A stretch of 25,207 bases of DNA from UBA4421 sp028228615 (GCA_028228615.1 JAOJBS010000027.1:1-25207); one strand, 5' to 3'; numbered from the stretch's first letter, positions 1 to 8,066 are shown. Numbers and translations are program-made. The notes: a model not told the origin generated them from the letters alone.

Positions 1-84
1 ATCCGCCTAGATTCGCCACAGGTTACTAACACGCGCTAAAACTTAGCTAAACTGATGACCGTCAAAACCTTAGCGACAGTTATA

Positions 85-119
85 GCTACAACTATCGCTA
101 CAACTATCGCTACAACTAT
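85..119. repeat. 12-bp tandem repeat upstream of yrfG
   Basis: The unit GCTACAACTATC occurs at 85-96 and 97-108, and again at 109-119, where its last base is changed. Degenerate copies flank it at about 73-84 and 121-132, each matching roughly 8 of 12 positions. The array ends about 30 bp before the yrfG start and touches the candidate -10 box at 129-134. The unit length is a multiple of three, so copy-number change would alter spacing but not the frame of any small ORF across it. Apart from this array and the -10 box I see nothing definite in 1-151. Confidence 0.9.
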
Positions 120-128
120 AACCACAAA

Positions 129-134
129 TATAAT
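129..134 (+). promoter_or_regulatory. Candidate -10 box for yrfG-hslR
   Basis: TATAAT at 129-134 is a perfect sigma70 -10 match. No recognisable -35 lies 16-18 bp upstream, because that stretch is the 12-bp repeat, and there is no extended TG. A start near 141 would leave a leader of only about 10 nt before the yrfG ATG at 152, so the box may be fortuitous in this AT-rich sequence. Confidence 0.3.
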
Positions 135-151
135 GAGGACACATTGCCGCC

Positions 152-844
152 ATGTCAGAGGCCAACCCAGCAGAGCAAACTCCTCCTTTAGATTGGGACA
201 ACATTGATACCGTTTTTTTAGATATGGACGGCACGTTATTAGACCTTAACTATGACAATCAGGTATGGAGTCATATCGTGCCCGCGGCATGGGCTGAGGC
301 ACAACAGATTTCATTTACTCAAGCACAACAGCTGCTCGGTCAGCACATGTCTAGTTTGCTCGGCACCATGCCCTTTTACAGCTTTAACTATTGGAGCGAA
401 TTTACCGGCTTGGACATTATGCAACTGCACCAATCTGCTACTTCGCATATCGACTACCTTCCCGGCGCTGAGGATTTTCTCACCTGGCTACAGAACAGTG
501 GTAAGCAAACCTATATCGCAACTAATGCGGACCGTAAGGGCTTTGATTTAAAACACCAGACCACCGGCCTTGGTGATTATGTGCAGGGAATAGTTTCTAG
601 CCACGACTTTGCCGCACCTAAAGAACAGCAAGCATTTTGGCTGGCCCTGCAGCAGCAACACCCATTTGACCCAGCGCGCACTTTGTTTCTGGATGACACT
701 GCTCGGGTTTTAGATGCCGCGGCTAAATTTGGAATTCGCGAAAACTGGGCCATTCTCAATCCGGACTCCCGCAAACCTCCTCGCGAAAGAACACTACACC
801 CAGCGGTCGGCAATTGTGCCGATCTTATTATGGGGTTGTCGTGA
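152..844 (+). CDS. yrfG: HAD-family GMP/IMP 5'-nucleotidase (YrfG-like)
   Basis: This is a cytoplasmic haloacid-dehalogenase-type phosphatase of 230 residues. Motif I is FLDMDGTLLD, with D24 as nucleophile and D26 as acid/base. The motif II Thr is T124 (IATNAD), the motif III Lys is K157 (APKEQ), and the motif IV acidic pair is D181/D182 (FLDD). Length and gene order, directly before hslR and hslO, match YrfG, characterised in E. coli as a purine nucleotidase acting on GMP and IMP. Substrate specificity is inferred from the family, not visible in the sequence. The ATG at 152 is supported by motif position; AGGA at 136-139 is a rather distant ribosome site. The stop overlaps the hslR GTG start (GTGA), which suggests translational coupling. 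Confidence 0.88.
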   Translation: MSEANPAEQTPPLDWDNIDTVFLDMDGTLLDLNYDNQVWSHIVPAAWAEAQQISFTQAQQLLGQHMSSLLGTMPFYSFNYWSEFTGLDIMQLHQSATSHIDYLPGAEDFLTWLQNSGKQTYIATNADRKGFDLKHQTTGLGDYVQGIVSSHDFAAPKEQQAFWLALQQQHPFDPARTLFLDDTARVLDAAAKFGIRENWAILNPDSRKPPRERTLHPAVGNCADLIMGLS

Positions 845-1245
845 GCGGTGTACGCGTAGACCGCTGGCTTTGGGCCGCGAGGTTTTTTAAGACTCGCTCC
901 TTGGCTAAAACCGCCGTTGAGGGCGGTAAAGTCCACGTGAATGACCAGCGCACAAAACCCGCGAAAGAACTACGTATCGGTCAGGTGCTGACCATTCGCA
1001 AAGGCATTTTGCTGCAAACGGTCATTGTGGATGCATTGTCTGAGCAGCGTGGCCCAGCCACTGTAGCCCAGACTCTATATACGGAAACTCCAGAGAGCAT
1101 AGAATTACGAGAGATTTCTGTTAGCAGGCGACGCATGGAGCGCGCTGGATTAACAGTGCCCAGTGGCCGTCCCAACAAAAAGGACAGGCGCGCGTTGACC
1201 CAGCTCAAATCATTGGATCAAGATTGGCAAAACGAAGACGAATAG
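841..1245 (+). CDS. hslR: Heat-shock protein 15, S4-domain RNA-binding protein
   Basis: HslR (Hsp15) binds 50S subunits carrying a stranded nascent chain and helps recycle them after heat stress. The protein begins with an S4 RNA-binding domain (VRVDRWLWAARFFKTRSLA, EGGKVHVN) and ends in a basic tail with RPNKKDRR, as in E. coli HslR. I place the start at the GTG at 841, four residues before the conserved VRVDRWLW. It overlaps the yrfG TGA as GTGA, with GGGG about 5 nt upstream. A TTG at 814 is in frame but would add unconserved residues inside yrfG. The length is about 134 residues, normal for the family. It is probably cotranscribed with yrfG. Confidence 0.92.
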   Translation: MSGVRVDRWLWAARFFKTRSLAKTAVEGGKVHVNDQRTKPAKELRIGQVLTIRKGILLQTVIVDALSEQRGPATVAQTLYTETPESIELREISVSRRRMERAGLTVPSGRPNKKDRRALTQLKSLDQDWQNEDE

Positions 1246-1284
1246 ATCCTCATTTTACTACTCGCTTTTATCAACGAGAGGTTT

Positions 1285-1310
1285 ATTGACAAAATGCCTA
1301 GCCCCCAATG
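1285..1310 (+). promoter_or_regulatory. Possible sigma32 (heat-shock) promoter before hslO
   Basis: ATTGAC at 1285-1290 and CCCCAATG at 1303-1310, separated by 12 bp, resemble the heat-shock consensus CTTGAA / CCCCATNT (about 4 of 6 and 6 of 8). Hsp33 is a classical sigma32 target, so the location makes sense. The TTGACA here has no sigma70-like -10 box at 16-18 bp. The match is imperfect and no mapped start is available. Confidence 0.33.
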
Positions 1311-1372
1311 CTTGGCTGTTGAATAATGCAGCTTGTCGTGACAATTTCCACTTTAAAGCAGCACTACCCCGC

Positions 1373-2323
1373 ATGGACGTATTACACCGATTCAGTTTTA
1401 TTGACCTACCTATAAGAGGCCAGTGGGTGCGTTTGGAAAACTCCCTCGCAGAGGCCACCCAATTTAGAGTTTATCCAAAGCCCATCCATGAAATGCTGGG
1501 CCAAATGCTGGCAGCGGTGGCAATGGTTGCTGACAACATTAAATTCTCTGGCGCGGTGACTCTGCAATCACGCGGTGACGGCGACTTACTGAGGTCGCTG
1601 GCGGAATGCAGAGACCAGTCTTTCTTGCGTGGCATTATGCATCTGCAAAATCCAGACAATCACGCAATCGACGAACAACCCTTAGAACAATGGTTAGGGA
1701 ATGGCCAACTGGCGTTATCTTTAATTCCAGATAAAGAGAGCGGTATGCAGCCCTACCAAGGTTTTGTCTCGCTGGAATACGACACTCTGGCTCAATGCTT
1801 AGAGCACTACTTCGTCACCTCGGAACAGCTCGAAACCTGTCTTAATTTTGCCAGTGATTCATCTGCAAAAGCACCTAGCGTGACCGGACTGCTGCTGCAG
1901 CGACTACCCAATAATCCCCAGGCCACAGAAATTGAAATAGATGCTGCGCGTGATGCTTGGCACACGCTGACCACGCTGACTGCCACAGTCACCGACGAGG
2001 AGCTCAGCCAACTAGACGCGCAAACCCTGCTCTACCGACTTTTCCACGAACACCCTTGCCGTCTGCACGAACCTCGAGCGTTGTCCTATCGGTGCTCATG
2101 TAGCCGAGAAAAGACCGACACCACGTTAATGATGCTGGGTAGCGAGGACCTCAGCGCACTGATTGAAGAGCAAAGCGAAATTACCGTGGATTGCGAATTT
2201 TGCGGCAATCGTTATACCTATGACCGAGACAGCGCTACCCAGGTGCTCACCGACCTCGAAGAGCAAACTAGCGCTGCAAACCCAGCCGGTGCCTCATCAG
2301 ACGACCCAAAAACACTGCACTAA
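1373..2323 (+). CDS. hslO: Hsp33 redox-regulated holdase chaperone
   Basis: Hsp33 is a cytoplasmic ATP-independent chaperone that is activated when oxidation and unfolding release a zinc ion from four C-terminal cysteines. That switch is intact: C241 and C243 (CSCSREK) and C274 and C277 (CEFCGN), counted from the ATG at 1373. Core motifs such as LHRF, GDGDLL and GFVSLEYDTLAQCLEHYF match the family. The ATG at 1373 gives about 316 residues and starts at MDVLHRFSF, which aligns with MPQHDQLHRY of E. coli. A TTG at 1286 with AGAGG 5 nt upstream is in frame and would add 29 residues; I consider it less likely because it falls in a promoter-like element. The tail after the cysteines is about 39 residues and looks disordered. 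Confidence 0.94.
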   Translation: MDVLHRFSFIDLPIRGQWVRLENSLAEATQFRVYPKPIHEMLGQMLAAVAMVADNIKFSGAVTLQSRGDGDLLRSLAECRDQSFLRGIMHLQNPDNHAIDEQPLEQWLGNGQLALSLIPDKESGMQPYQGFVSLEYDTLAQCLEHYFVTSEQLETCLNFASDSSAKAPSVTGLLLQRLPNNPQATEIEIDAARDAWHTLTTLTATVTDEELSQLDAQTLLYRLFHEHPCRLHEPRALSYRCSCSREKTDTTLMMLGSEDLSALIEEQSEITVDCEFCGNRYTYDRDSATQVLTDLEEQTSAANPAGASSDDPKTLH

Positions 2324-2456
2324 AACATTCACCTAGCACTTGCCCTTGCTGACTTCGTAATACTAAGCAGTACTTGGTCTGGCGACATCAAACAAAAGAA
2401 AAGGCATCAAATACCTACAAAAGCCAATAATCGGCTGTTCCCCACCCCATATCCTC

Positions 2457-2465
2457 TGGCATAAT
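2457..2465 (+). promoter_or_regulatory. Extended -10 promoter candidate for pckA
   Basis: TGGCATAAT matches the extended -10 consensus TGnTATAAT with one mismatch. No good -35 is present, which is typical of extended -10 promoters. A start near 2472 would give a leader of about 17 nt with no Shine-Dalgarno sequence before the ATG at 2489. Confidence 0.4.
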
Positions 2466-2488
2466 TTGCAGCCTTTTTCGCCAAGTAC

Positions 2489-4054
2489 ATGAATATTATG
2501 TCCCAAGAACACGGATCCAGCGGTCAACCTAAAAACCACAATAATCTGACTACAGCCGACCTCGCAGAACGCGCAGTCATTCGAGGTGAGGGAAGATTCG
2601 CAAGCAACGGCGCAATAGTTGTCGAAACCGGCGCTCGCACAGGTCGCTCACCAAAAGACCGTTTTATTGTCGACGAGCCTTCAACTTCAGAATCTATCGA
2701 CTGGGGCAATGTCAACTTGCCTATCGCAACTGAAGTTTTCGACCAGCTTTGGGATCGTGTTCAAGTACATCTTGGAGAAACTGAAACCTTCACCACTAAT
2801 TTGCATGTTGGTGCAGACCCAGAGCACTACTTACCCATTGAAGTAACAACCCAATACGCTTGGCACAGCTTATTTGGCCGAGCCATGTTCATTGACCCAG
2901 AACACTACAATCCACACAACAAAGAAATTTGGCAGGTGGTTAACGCGCCATTATTTGAGTGTCAGCCTGAGCGCGACGGCACCCATAGCGATGGCACTGT
3001 GATGATTAACTTTGCCCAGCGCAAAGTGTTAATTGCAGGCATGCGATACGCCGGAGAGATGAAAAAATCTATGTTCTCCGTACAGAATTTTTTGCTGCCT
3101 GAAAAAGATGTGCTACCGATGCACTGCTCAGCAAATATGGGCGAAGCCAAGGACGTTACTTTATTCTTTGGCTTGTCTGGAACGGGTAAAACCACCCTGT
3201 CAGCAGATCCATCACGCTTATTGATTGGCGACGATGAACACGGCTGGGGTAAAGGTACTGTGTTCAATCTTGAAGGCGGCTGCTATGCCAAGTGCATCGA
3301 CCTAACACGGAAAAACGAGCCTGTGATCTTTGACGCAATTCGCTTTGGCGCAATTGTAGAAAATGTTGTCATTGACGAAAATCGAGACCCAGATTACACC
3401 GACAGCTCGCTTACAGAAAATACTCGAGCCTGCTACCCGCGTAGCAATATCGAAGAGAAGGTGCCGGAAAACAGAGCCGGCGAGCCCAGCAACATTATCT
3501 TTTTGACCTGTGACGTGAGTGGTGTAATCCCACCCGTGTCACTGCTCAGTAAAGAGGCCGCGGCCTATCACTTTCTATCAGGCTATACAGCCCAAGTAGG
3601 TTCTACCGAAATTGGTTCTACAGAAGCCTACAAGGCAACCTTCTCTACTTGCTTTGGCGCACCATTTTTCCCACGACCAGCCGGCGTTTACGCGGATCTT
3701 TTGATCAAGCGTATTGAAGAGTTTGGTTCGCGCGTTTATCTGGTTAATACCGGTTGGACCGGCGGTGGCTACGGCGTTGGTGAGCGTTTTAGCATTCCAA
3801 TCACCAGAGCGGTCATTGCAGCTATTCAAAGTGGTGAACTGGAAAATGCTGAAACCCAAACATTGGCGGGCTTCAATTTAGATATACCACTGAAAGTAGC
3901 GGGTATTGACGATAAGCTTCTAAACCCACGCGCCGCTTGGGCAGACAAAGCAGCCTACGACGCGGCTGCTAGCTCGCTTGTCGAAAAATTTGTAGAGAAC
4001 TTCAAGAAGTTCCAGGTCGACCCAGCAATTGTAGCGGCAGGTCCGACTAACTAA
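2489..4054 (+). CDS. pckA: Phosphoenolpyruvate carboxykinase (ATP)
   Basis: PckA converts oxaloacetate and ATP to phosphoenolpyruvate, ADP and CO2, the entry step of gluconeogenesis. The 521-residue length is normal for the ATP-dependent class. Visible motifs are the substrate-binding GRSPKDRF (52-59), the P-loop GLSGTGKTT (228-236), the metal-binding LLIGDDEHGWG with D248/D249, and NTGWTGGGYG near the C-terminus. The start is ATG 2489; an in-frame ATG at 2498 (MSQEHGSS) is equally possible because neither has a clear ribosome-binding site. It stands as a single transcription unit downstream of hslO, as in Pseudomonas, and is followed by a hairpin at 4064-4094. Confidence 0.97.
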   Translation: MNIMSQEHGSSGQPKNHNNLTTADLAERAVIRGEGRFASNGAIVVETGARTGRSPKDRFIVDEPSTSESIDWGNVNLPIATEVFDQLWDRVQVHLGETETFTTNLHVGADPEHYLPIEVTTQYAWHSLFGRAMFIDPEHYNPHNKEIWQVVNAPLFECQPERDGTHSDGTVMINFAQRKVLIAGMRYAGEMKKSMFSVQNFLLPEKDVLPMHCSANMGEAKDVTLFFGLSGTGKTTLSADPSRLLIGDDEHGWGKGTVFNLEGGCYAKCIDLTRKNEPVIFDAIRFGAIVENVVIDENRDPDYTDSSLTENTRACYPRSNIEEKVPENRAGEPSNIIFLTCDVSGVIPPVSLLSKEAAAYHFLSGYTAQVGSTEIGSTEAYKATFSTCFGAPFFPRPAGVYADLLIKRIEEFGSRVYLVNTGWTGGGYGVGERFSIPITRAVIAAIQSGELENAETQTLAGFNLDIPLKVAGIDDKLLNPRAAWADKAAYDAAASSLVEKFVENFKKFQVDPAIVAAGPTN

Positions 4055-4063
4055 CGGCCCGAT

Positions 4064-4114
4064 CCGACTGAGGGCTAATGCTGCGCTCAGTCGGCACAAG
4101 CTAGCTGCTTTTTT
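4064..4114 (+). terminator. Candidate terminator after pckA
   Basis: A perfect 9-bp inverted repeat, CCGACTGAG at 4064-4072 and CTCAGTCGG at 4086-4094, encloses a 13-nt loop and begins 9 nt after the pckA stop. The T run (4109-4114) lies 14 nt beyond the stem instead of directly after it. This is therefore not a textbook intrinsic terminator and may be a 3' processing or stabilising hairpin. Confidence 0.45.
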
Positions 4115-4141
4115 AGCGCTGGGTTTTAAGAATTTTAGATT

Positions 4142-4174
4142 CAGAAATTTTGGGCATTTTGCAAAGTCTTTCTG
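4142..4174 (+). promoter_or_regulatory. Hairpin in the gshA leader
   Basis: CAGAAA (4142-4147) pairs with TTTCTG (4169-4174), and TTTG (4149-4152) with CAAA (4162-4165). The result is an interrupted stem ending 4 nt before the purine-rich ribosome site GGAGGGG (4179-4185). It could modulate gshA translation or be incidental in an AT-rich leader. Confidence 0.25.
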
Positions 4175-4196
4175 GATCGGAGGGGCGGCGTAAGAT

Positions 4197-5738
4197 ATGA
4201 GTCTAAATTCAGAAAAACTACAGCTGCTCAGCGGCGTCAAGTCAGGTTTGAGTCTGCTGACTCGAGGCATTGAAAAAGAGAGCCTGCGTATATCGTTAGA
4301 TGGCAGGCTAGCCCAAACCCCTCACCCCCAAGCGCTCGGCTCGGCGCTCACCCACAAAAATATCACTACGGATTTTTCTGAAGCGCAACTTGAGTTGATC
4401 ACTGGCGTCCATGCCAGCCCAGAAGCATGTTTGGCGGAACTAGAGCGCGTACATACATATATCCACCAAAATATTGGCAACGAACACCTGTGGCCAAGCA
4501 GCATGCCCTGCATCTTCCCGAGCGATCAGGCCACTATTCCCCTGGGACAATATGGCAGCTCTAACATCGGTCAGGCGAAAACGGTTTATCGGCGCGGCCT
4601 TGGGCACAGGTACGGTCGCTTAATGCAGACTATTTCTGGCATTCACTACAATTTCTCGCTACCCGATGAGTTATGGAGTGCATTGGGTGTGCACGACCAA
4701 GAGCAACGCACCCAAGCCTATTTCGGTTTGATCAGAAATTTTCGCCGCTGGTCTTGGCTGCTGATTTATTTGTTCGGCGCGTCACCCGCAGTGTGTAGGT
4801 CGTTTATTCAGAATCTTGATCACCGCCTAGATCCATTCAATGAAGGCACATATTACCTGCCCTATGCGACTAGCTTGCGTATGGGTCGGCTGGGGTATCA
4901 AAGCGACGCTCAAAGTGAGATGCATGTTTCGTATAACTCATTGGACGCCTACTCAAAATCCATGCGCGAGGGCCTGACCAAAAGTCACCCGGAGTACGCG
5001 CAATTTCAGCCCACTGCTGAGGGTCAACACCAGCAGCTGAATGACTCTATTCTGCAAATTGAGAATGAGTTTTACGGCACCATTAGACCCAAACGTACTG
5101 CCCGGTCGGGTGAGCGTCCATTACTGGCCCTAAACAATTGGGGTGTTGAGTACGTAGAGGTGCGCTGTATTGACCTAAATCCCTTTGAGCCAATGGGCAT
5201 CAACTTAGAGCAAATACGCTTTATTGATACCTTCTTACTGTTGTGTTTATTGGCAGACAGCCCAGAGGACAGCCGGGAAGAAACTGCGCGCATGGACCGC
5301 AATCAGGCTGCAGTTGTTGAAAAAGGTCGAGAGCCCGAGTTGACCTTAGAGCGTGACGGCAAAATGGTCACGCTAACTGACTGGGCCAATGAGTTGTTAA
5401 CTCAATGTGAGCCCATCAGCCAGTTGCTTGATGATGCTCATCGTGGCGAAAACTATCGCCAAAGTTTGAGCAAGCAACTACGTAAAGTAGCGTCCTCTCA
5501 ACAAACACCGTCGGCAAAAATTCTCGCGGCATTGAGTATGCAAGGTTCTTTTTCCAAGTTTTCATTGGAGCACGCAGAAAAGCATCACGCACATTTTCTC
5601 AAATCTGCTTTGCCTGCCGAGGAAGCACAGGCTCTGAAGCTGGAAGCCGAGGATTCAATCAAGCGCCAAGCAGCCATTGAAGCCAGCGAAAACCTGTCAT
5701 TTAACGAGTTCCTCAAAGATTACATAAAGCTGGCATAA
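4197..5738 (+). CDS. gshA: Glutamate-cysteine ligase, class I
   Basis: GshA joins glutamate and cysteine with ATP to form gamma-glutamylcysteine, the first and rate-limiting step of glutathione synthesis. The 513 residues match the proteobacterial class I family. It has the N-terminal LLTRGIEKESLRI signature, the TDFSEAQLELIT segment, GIHYNFSLPD, the LRMGRLGYQ substrate loop and YVEVRCIDLNPFEP. The start at ATG 4197 has GGAGGGG at 4179-4185, a spacing of 11 nt, slightly long. No glutathione synthetase (gshB) lies in the window. The acpH-like gene follows 59 nt after the stop and may be cotranscribed. Confidence 0.97.
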   Translation: MSLNSEKLQLLSGVKSGLSLLTRGIEKESLRISLDGRLAQTPHPQALGSALTHKNITTDFSEAQLELITGVHASPEACLAELERVHTYIHQNIGNEHLWPSSMPCIFPSDQATIPLGQYGSSNIGQAKTVYRRGLGHRYGRLMQTISGIHYNFSLPDELWSALGVHDQEQRTQAYFGLIRNFRRWSWLLIYLFGASPAVCRSFIQNLDHRLDPFNEGTYYLPYATSLRMGRLGYQSDAQSEMHVSYNSLDAYSKSMREGLTKSHPEYAQFQPTAEGQHQQLNDSILQIENEFYGTIRPKRTARSGERPLLALNNWGVEYVEVRCIDLNPFEPMGINLEQIRFIDTFLLLCLLADSPEDSREETARMDRNQAAVVEKGREPELTLERDGKMVTLTDWANELLTQCEPISQLLDDAHRGENYRQSLSKQLRKVASSQQTPSAKILAALSMQGSFSKFSLEHAEKHHAHFLKSALPAEEAQALKLEAEDSIKRQAAIEASENLSFNEFLKDYIKLA

Positions 5739-5797
5739 GCATAGGCTTATCATTGTGCAAGCAAACGCTCAGCAACAGCTCATCAAGCCACTCTAGT

Positions 5798-6418
5798 ATG
5801 AATTTTTTGGCTCACTGTGTTTTAGCGGACCATGCCGCCAGCCACTGGCAAACAGACCCGCAAACTCACCAAGGATTATTGGCCGGCGCTGTTATAGCTG
5901 ACTTCACCAAAGGCCCAGTGAACCCAACATGGCCCCAATCATTACAAGCCGGTGTGCGCCTGCACCGCAGAATTGACGCGTTTTCAAATAATCAGCAAGC
6001 CATCAAAACCACCTGCGATAGGTTTCCATCAAACTATAGGCGCTACGCACCCATTTTCGTTGACCTACTCGCCGACTATTTTCTTTCTCTTAGTTGGGAC
6101 AATTGGCACAGCGAACCGAGGGTTGTTTTTTCCGCACGGTGCTACGCGGCACTGACCACCTATGAGGGTTTTCTCCCTGCTCATGGCAAAAGATTTTTGC
6201 ACTACGCCGAGCAACAGGATCTTTTTGCAAATTACGACCAATGGGAAAATATTGAACTTGGCCTAGGTTCAGTTTTACGACGGCTCAATAAAGAAGACTG
6301 GTTTGAGGAGGTCAATGAGTGCGCTAAATCCTTACAAACATCGGCGCAACCAGACTTTCACCTGTATTTCGCAGAACTTGAGCAACAGCTGCCTGACTGG
6401 CGCGAGCTTTTGCAATAG
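5798..6418 (+). CDS. acpH: AcpH-like protein (DUF479, acyl-carrier-protein phosphodiesterase family)
   Basis: The protein starts MNFLAHCVLA, the hallmark of the AcpH/DUF479 family (MNFLAHLHLA in E. coli). It contains AGAVIADFTKGP, LHRRIDAFSNN and FVDLLADYFL, which place the His/Asp residues of this HD-like metal-dependent hydrolase. E. coli AcpH removes the 4'-phosphopantetheine arm from acyl carrier protein; here the substrate is inferred by homology. I use ATG 5798, giving 206 residues, because it puts the signature at residue 1. An in-frame TTG at 5753 would add 15 Ser-rich residues without support. No Shine-Dalgarno is evident, so translation may depend on readthrough from gshA. Confidence 0.85.
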   Translation: MNFLAHCVLADHAASHWQTDPQTHQGLLAGAVIADFTKGPVNPTWPQSLQAGVRLHRRIDAFSNNQQAIKTTCDRFPSNYRRYAPIFVDLLADYFLSLSWDNWHSEPRVVFSARCYAALTTYEGFLPAHGKRFLHYAEQQDLFANYDQWENIELGLGSVLRRLNKEDWFEEVNECAKSLQTSAQPDFHLYFAELEQQLPDWRELLQ

Positions 6419-6591
6419 GTGGCCCGCCCACTGACGTATAAACCTTCGATTTGCGCGGTTTTGCGCTGACTGAAGGCAATCTGACGCAAACTTCGGTCCA
6501 CATTTAGCCCCTCTTAGACTACCCTACGCACCCAGAAAATTATTTTTTGAGCGGCAGCCTTAATTGCCCCTCCTGAAACCAAGGAATTAAA

Positions 6592-7566
6592 TTGAAAGCG
6601 GTATTGTGTAAATCCTACGGCCCAGCCGAAAACCTCACATTTGAGGAAGTAAACGAACCCGAATTGAAGCCAGGCCAAGTAATAGTTGACGTTAAAGCCA
6701 GTGCACTCAACTTTCCAGACGTACTTATGATCGAAGGAAAGTACCAATCCCAACCAGAATTTCCATTTTCCCCCGGCGGCGAAATCGCCGGTATTATCAG
6801 CGCCGTGGCGTCTGATGTAGATGGATGGAAAGTTGGCGACGCTGTATTTGGCGGGTCCGGCCATGGCGGTTTTGCAGAAAAACTGGCCATCTCTGCAAAA
6901 GGCCTAAAGCCAAAGCCAGAATCCATGAGCTTCGCACAAGCCTCAGGTATCAGCACCACCTATGGCACCTCTTATTATGCACTAAAGCAAAGGGCCAATT
7001 TACAGCCCGGTGAAACGCTCTTAGTACTTGGCGCCGCTGGCGGCGTAGGCCTAGCTGCGGTTGAACTTGGCAAAGCCATGGGTGCCCGAGTAATTGCAGC
7101 GGCATCCACAGATGAAAAGTTGGCAGTGGCAAAAACCGCTGGCGCTGATGAGTTGATTAACTACAGTGACGGCGATTTAAAAGATAAGGTCAAAGCGTTA
7201 ACCGGCGGCAAGGGTGCCGACGTCATTTACGACCCAGTGGGCGGACCGCTATTTGATCAGTGCATGCGCTCTATCAATTGGTACGGCCGAGTTTTGGTCG
7301 TTGGTTTCGTTGGCGGTGATATCCCTCGGGTACCTACCAACCTAGTTTTGTTAAAGAGTTGCCAAGTAGTCGGCGTCTTTTACGGGGCATTTTCAGCTCG
7401 CTTCCCAGAAGACAACGCTCAAAACTTCGCTGAAATTATGTCTATGTTTGAGGCTGGCAAAATCAGCCCACTTATTGGTGCAGAGTATCCTCTAGAAGAA
7501 TACGTCCAAGCACTTAATTGTCTGGCCGAAAGAAGGGCCGTTGGAAAAGTAGTGGTTAATATCTGA
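6592..7566 (+). CDS. Zinc-independent NADPH:quinone oxidoreductase family protein (MDR superfamily)
   Basis: This 324-residue protein is a medium-chain dehydrogenase/reductase of the quinone-oxidoreductase branch. Its N-terminal GroES-like domain contains ALNFPDVLMIEGKYQ and the GDAVFG turn. Its Rossmann domain has the nucleotide loop GAAGGVG (147-153) and DVIYDPVGG. The catalytic zinc ligands of alcohol dehydrogenases are absent, as expected for QOR proteins. Family members reduce quinones or enoyl compounds with NADPH; the substrate cannot be told from sequence. Translation starts at a TTG (6592) preceded by AAGGA (6581-6585) at 6 nt, a clear ribosome site, and the residues after it (KAVLCKSYG) are the usual family start. 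The stop overlaps the dsbB ATG by one base. Confidence 0.88.
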   Translation: MKAVLCKSYGPAENLTFEEVNEPELKPGQVIVDVKASALNFPDVLMIEGKYQSQPEFPFSPGGEIAGIISAVASDVDGWKVGDAVFGGSGHGGFAEKLAISAKGLKPKPESMSFAQASGISTTYGTSYYALKQRANLQPGETLLVLGAAGGVGLAAVELGKAMGARVIAAASTDEKLAVAKTAGADELINYSDGDLKDKVKALTGGKGADVIYDPVGGPLFDQCMRSINWYGRVLVVGFVGGDIPRVPTNLVLLKSCQVVGVFYGAFSARFPEDNAQNFAEIMSMFEAGKISPLIGAEYPLEEYVQALNCLAERRAVGKVVVNI

Positions 7567-8054
7567 TGTTGGAATCTTGGAAATCTGAACAGTGGGCTTT
7601 GGCAATTTGCATCCTTAGTGGCGGCCTACTGTGCATTGGCTTAGTCATGGAACATGCCATGGGCCTCAGCCCTTGCCCGTTATGCATGATGCAAAGAATT
7701 TGGTTGGCGTTAGTAGGCTTAACCGCTTACGCAAGCCTAGCGCATAGCCCTCGTTGGGGTATTTATCCTTTAGTGGGCGGTGTTTTTGCAATTATCGGCA
7801 GTGGCTTTTCACTGCGCCAAATTTGGCTACAAAACTTGCCAAAGGACCAGGTGCCAAGTTGTGGTCCTGATCTGGCATATATGATTGAGTCGTTTCCACT
7901 GAGTGACTTACTTGCGGCCATGACATCAGGCACTGGCGACTGCGCCGAGGTCAGCTGGTCGCTACTTGGACTGAGCATTCCGGCTTGGTTGTTTGCTGGC
8001 TTTATGGTTCTACTCTTTGGCTGTGTCATGCAAATTCGCCAAGGTATTAAGTAG
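7566..8054 (+). CDS. dsbB: Disulfide bond formation protein DsbB
   Basis: DsbB is an inner-membrane protein with four transmembrane segments that reoxidises periplasmic DsbA and passes the electrons to quinones. The 162 residues show both redox pairs: C37/C40 in CPLC, followed by MMQR, and C99 and C126 in the second periplasmic loop (SCGPD and GDCAEVSW). Hydrophobic segments lie near 9-29, 43-60, 65-82 and 135-155. The ATG at 7566 shares a base with the TGA of the upstream oxidoreductase gene, so the two are probably coupled. The pairing with a quinone reductase is suggestive because DsbB donates to quinones, but that link is only inference. No dsbA is in the window. Confidence 0.96.
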   Translation: MLESWKSEQWALAICILSGGLLCIGLVMEHAMGLSPCPLCMMQRIWLALVGLTAYASLAHSPRWGIYPLVGGVFAIIGSGFSLRQIWLQNLPKDQVPSCGPDLAYMIESFPLSDLLAAMTSGTGDCAEVSWSLLGLSIPAWLFAGFMVLLFGCVMQIRQGIK

Positions 8055-8066
8055 CGCTTTAAAGCG
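8055..8066. repeat. 12-bp perfect palindrome after dsbB
   Basis: CGCTTTAAAGCG starts directly after the dsbB TAG stop. The dyad has no loop, so it is better suited to a protein-binding site than to an RNA hairpin. The following CTCTTT is short. A related half sequence, CGCTTTAGAT, recurs at 8081-8090. Confidence 0.35.

Noticed and set aside
814..840. TTG start at 814 for hslR
   Set aside because: It lies inside yrfG and adds unconserved residues; GTG 841 puts the S4 domain at the usual place and overlaps the yrfG stop as GTGA.
1286..1314. Sigma70 promoter based on TTGACA at 1286
   Set aside because: No -10-like hexamer lies 16-18 bp downstream; the next TAATGC is 32 bp away.
5753..5797. TTG start at 5753 for the acpH-like gene
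   Set aside because: The conserved family start MNFLAH falls exactly at ATG 5798; the upstream residues are Ser-rich filler.
6420..6591. Hairpins and a T run between acpH and the quinone-oxidoreductase gene
   Set aside because: Short GCGC and CCTTC/GAAGG pairings and the T run at about 6543-6548 are not adjacent, so no terminator or promoter can be supported.
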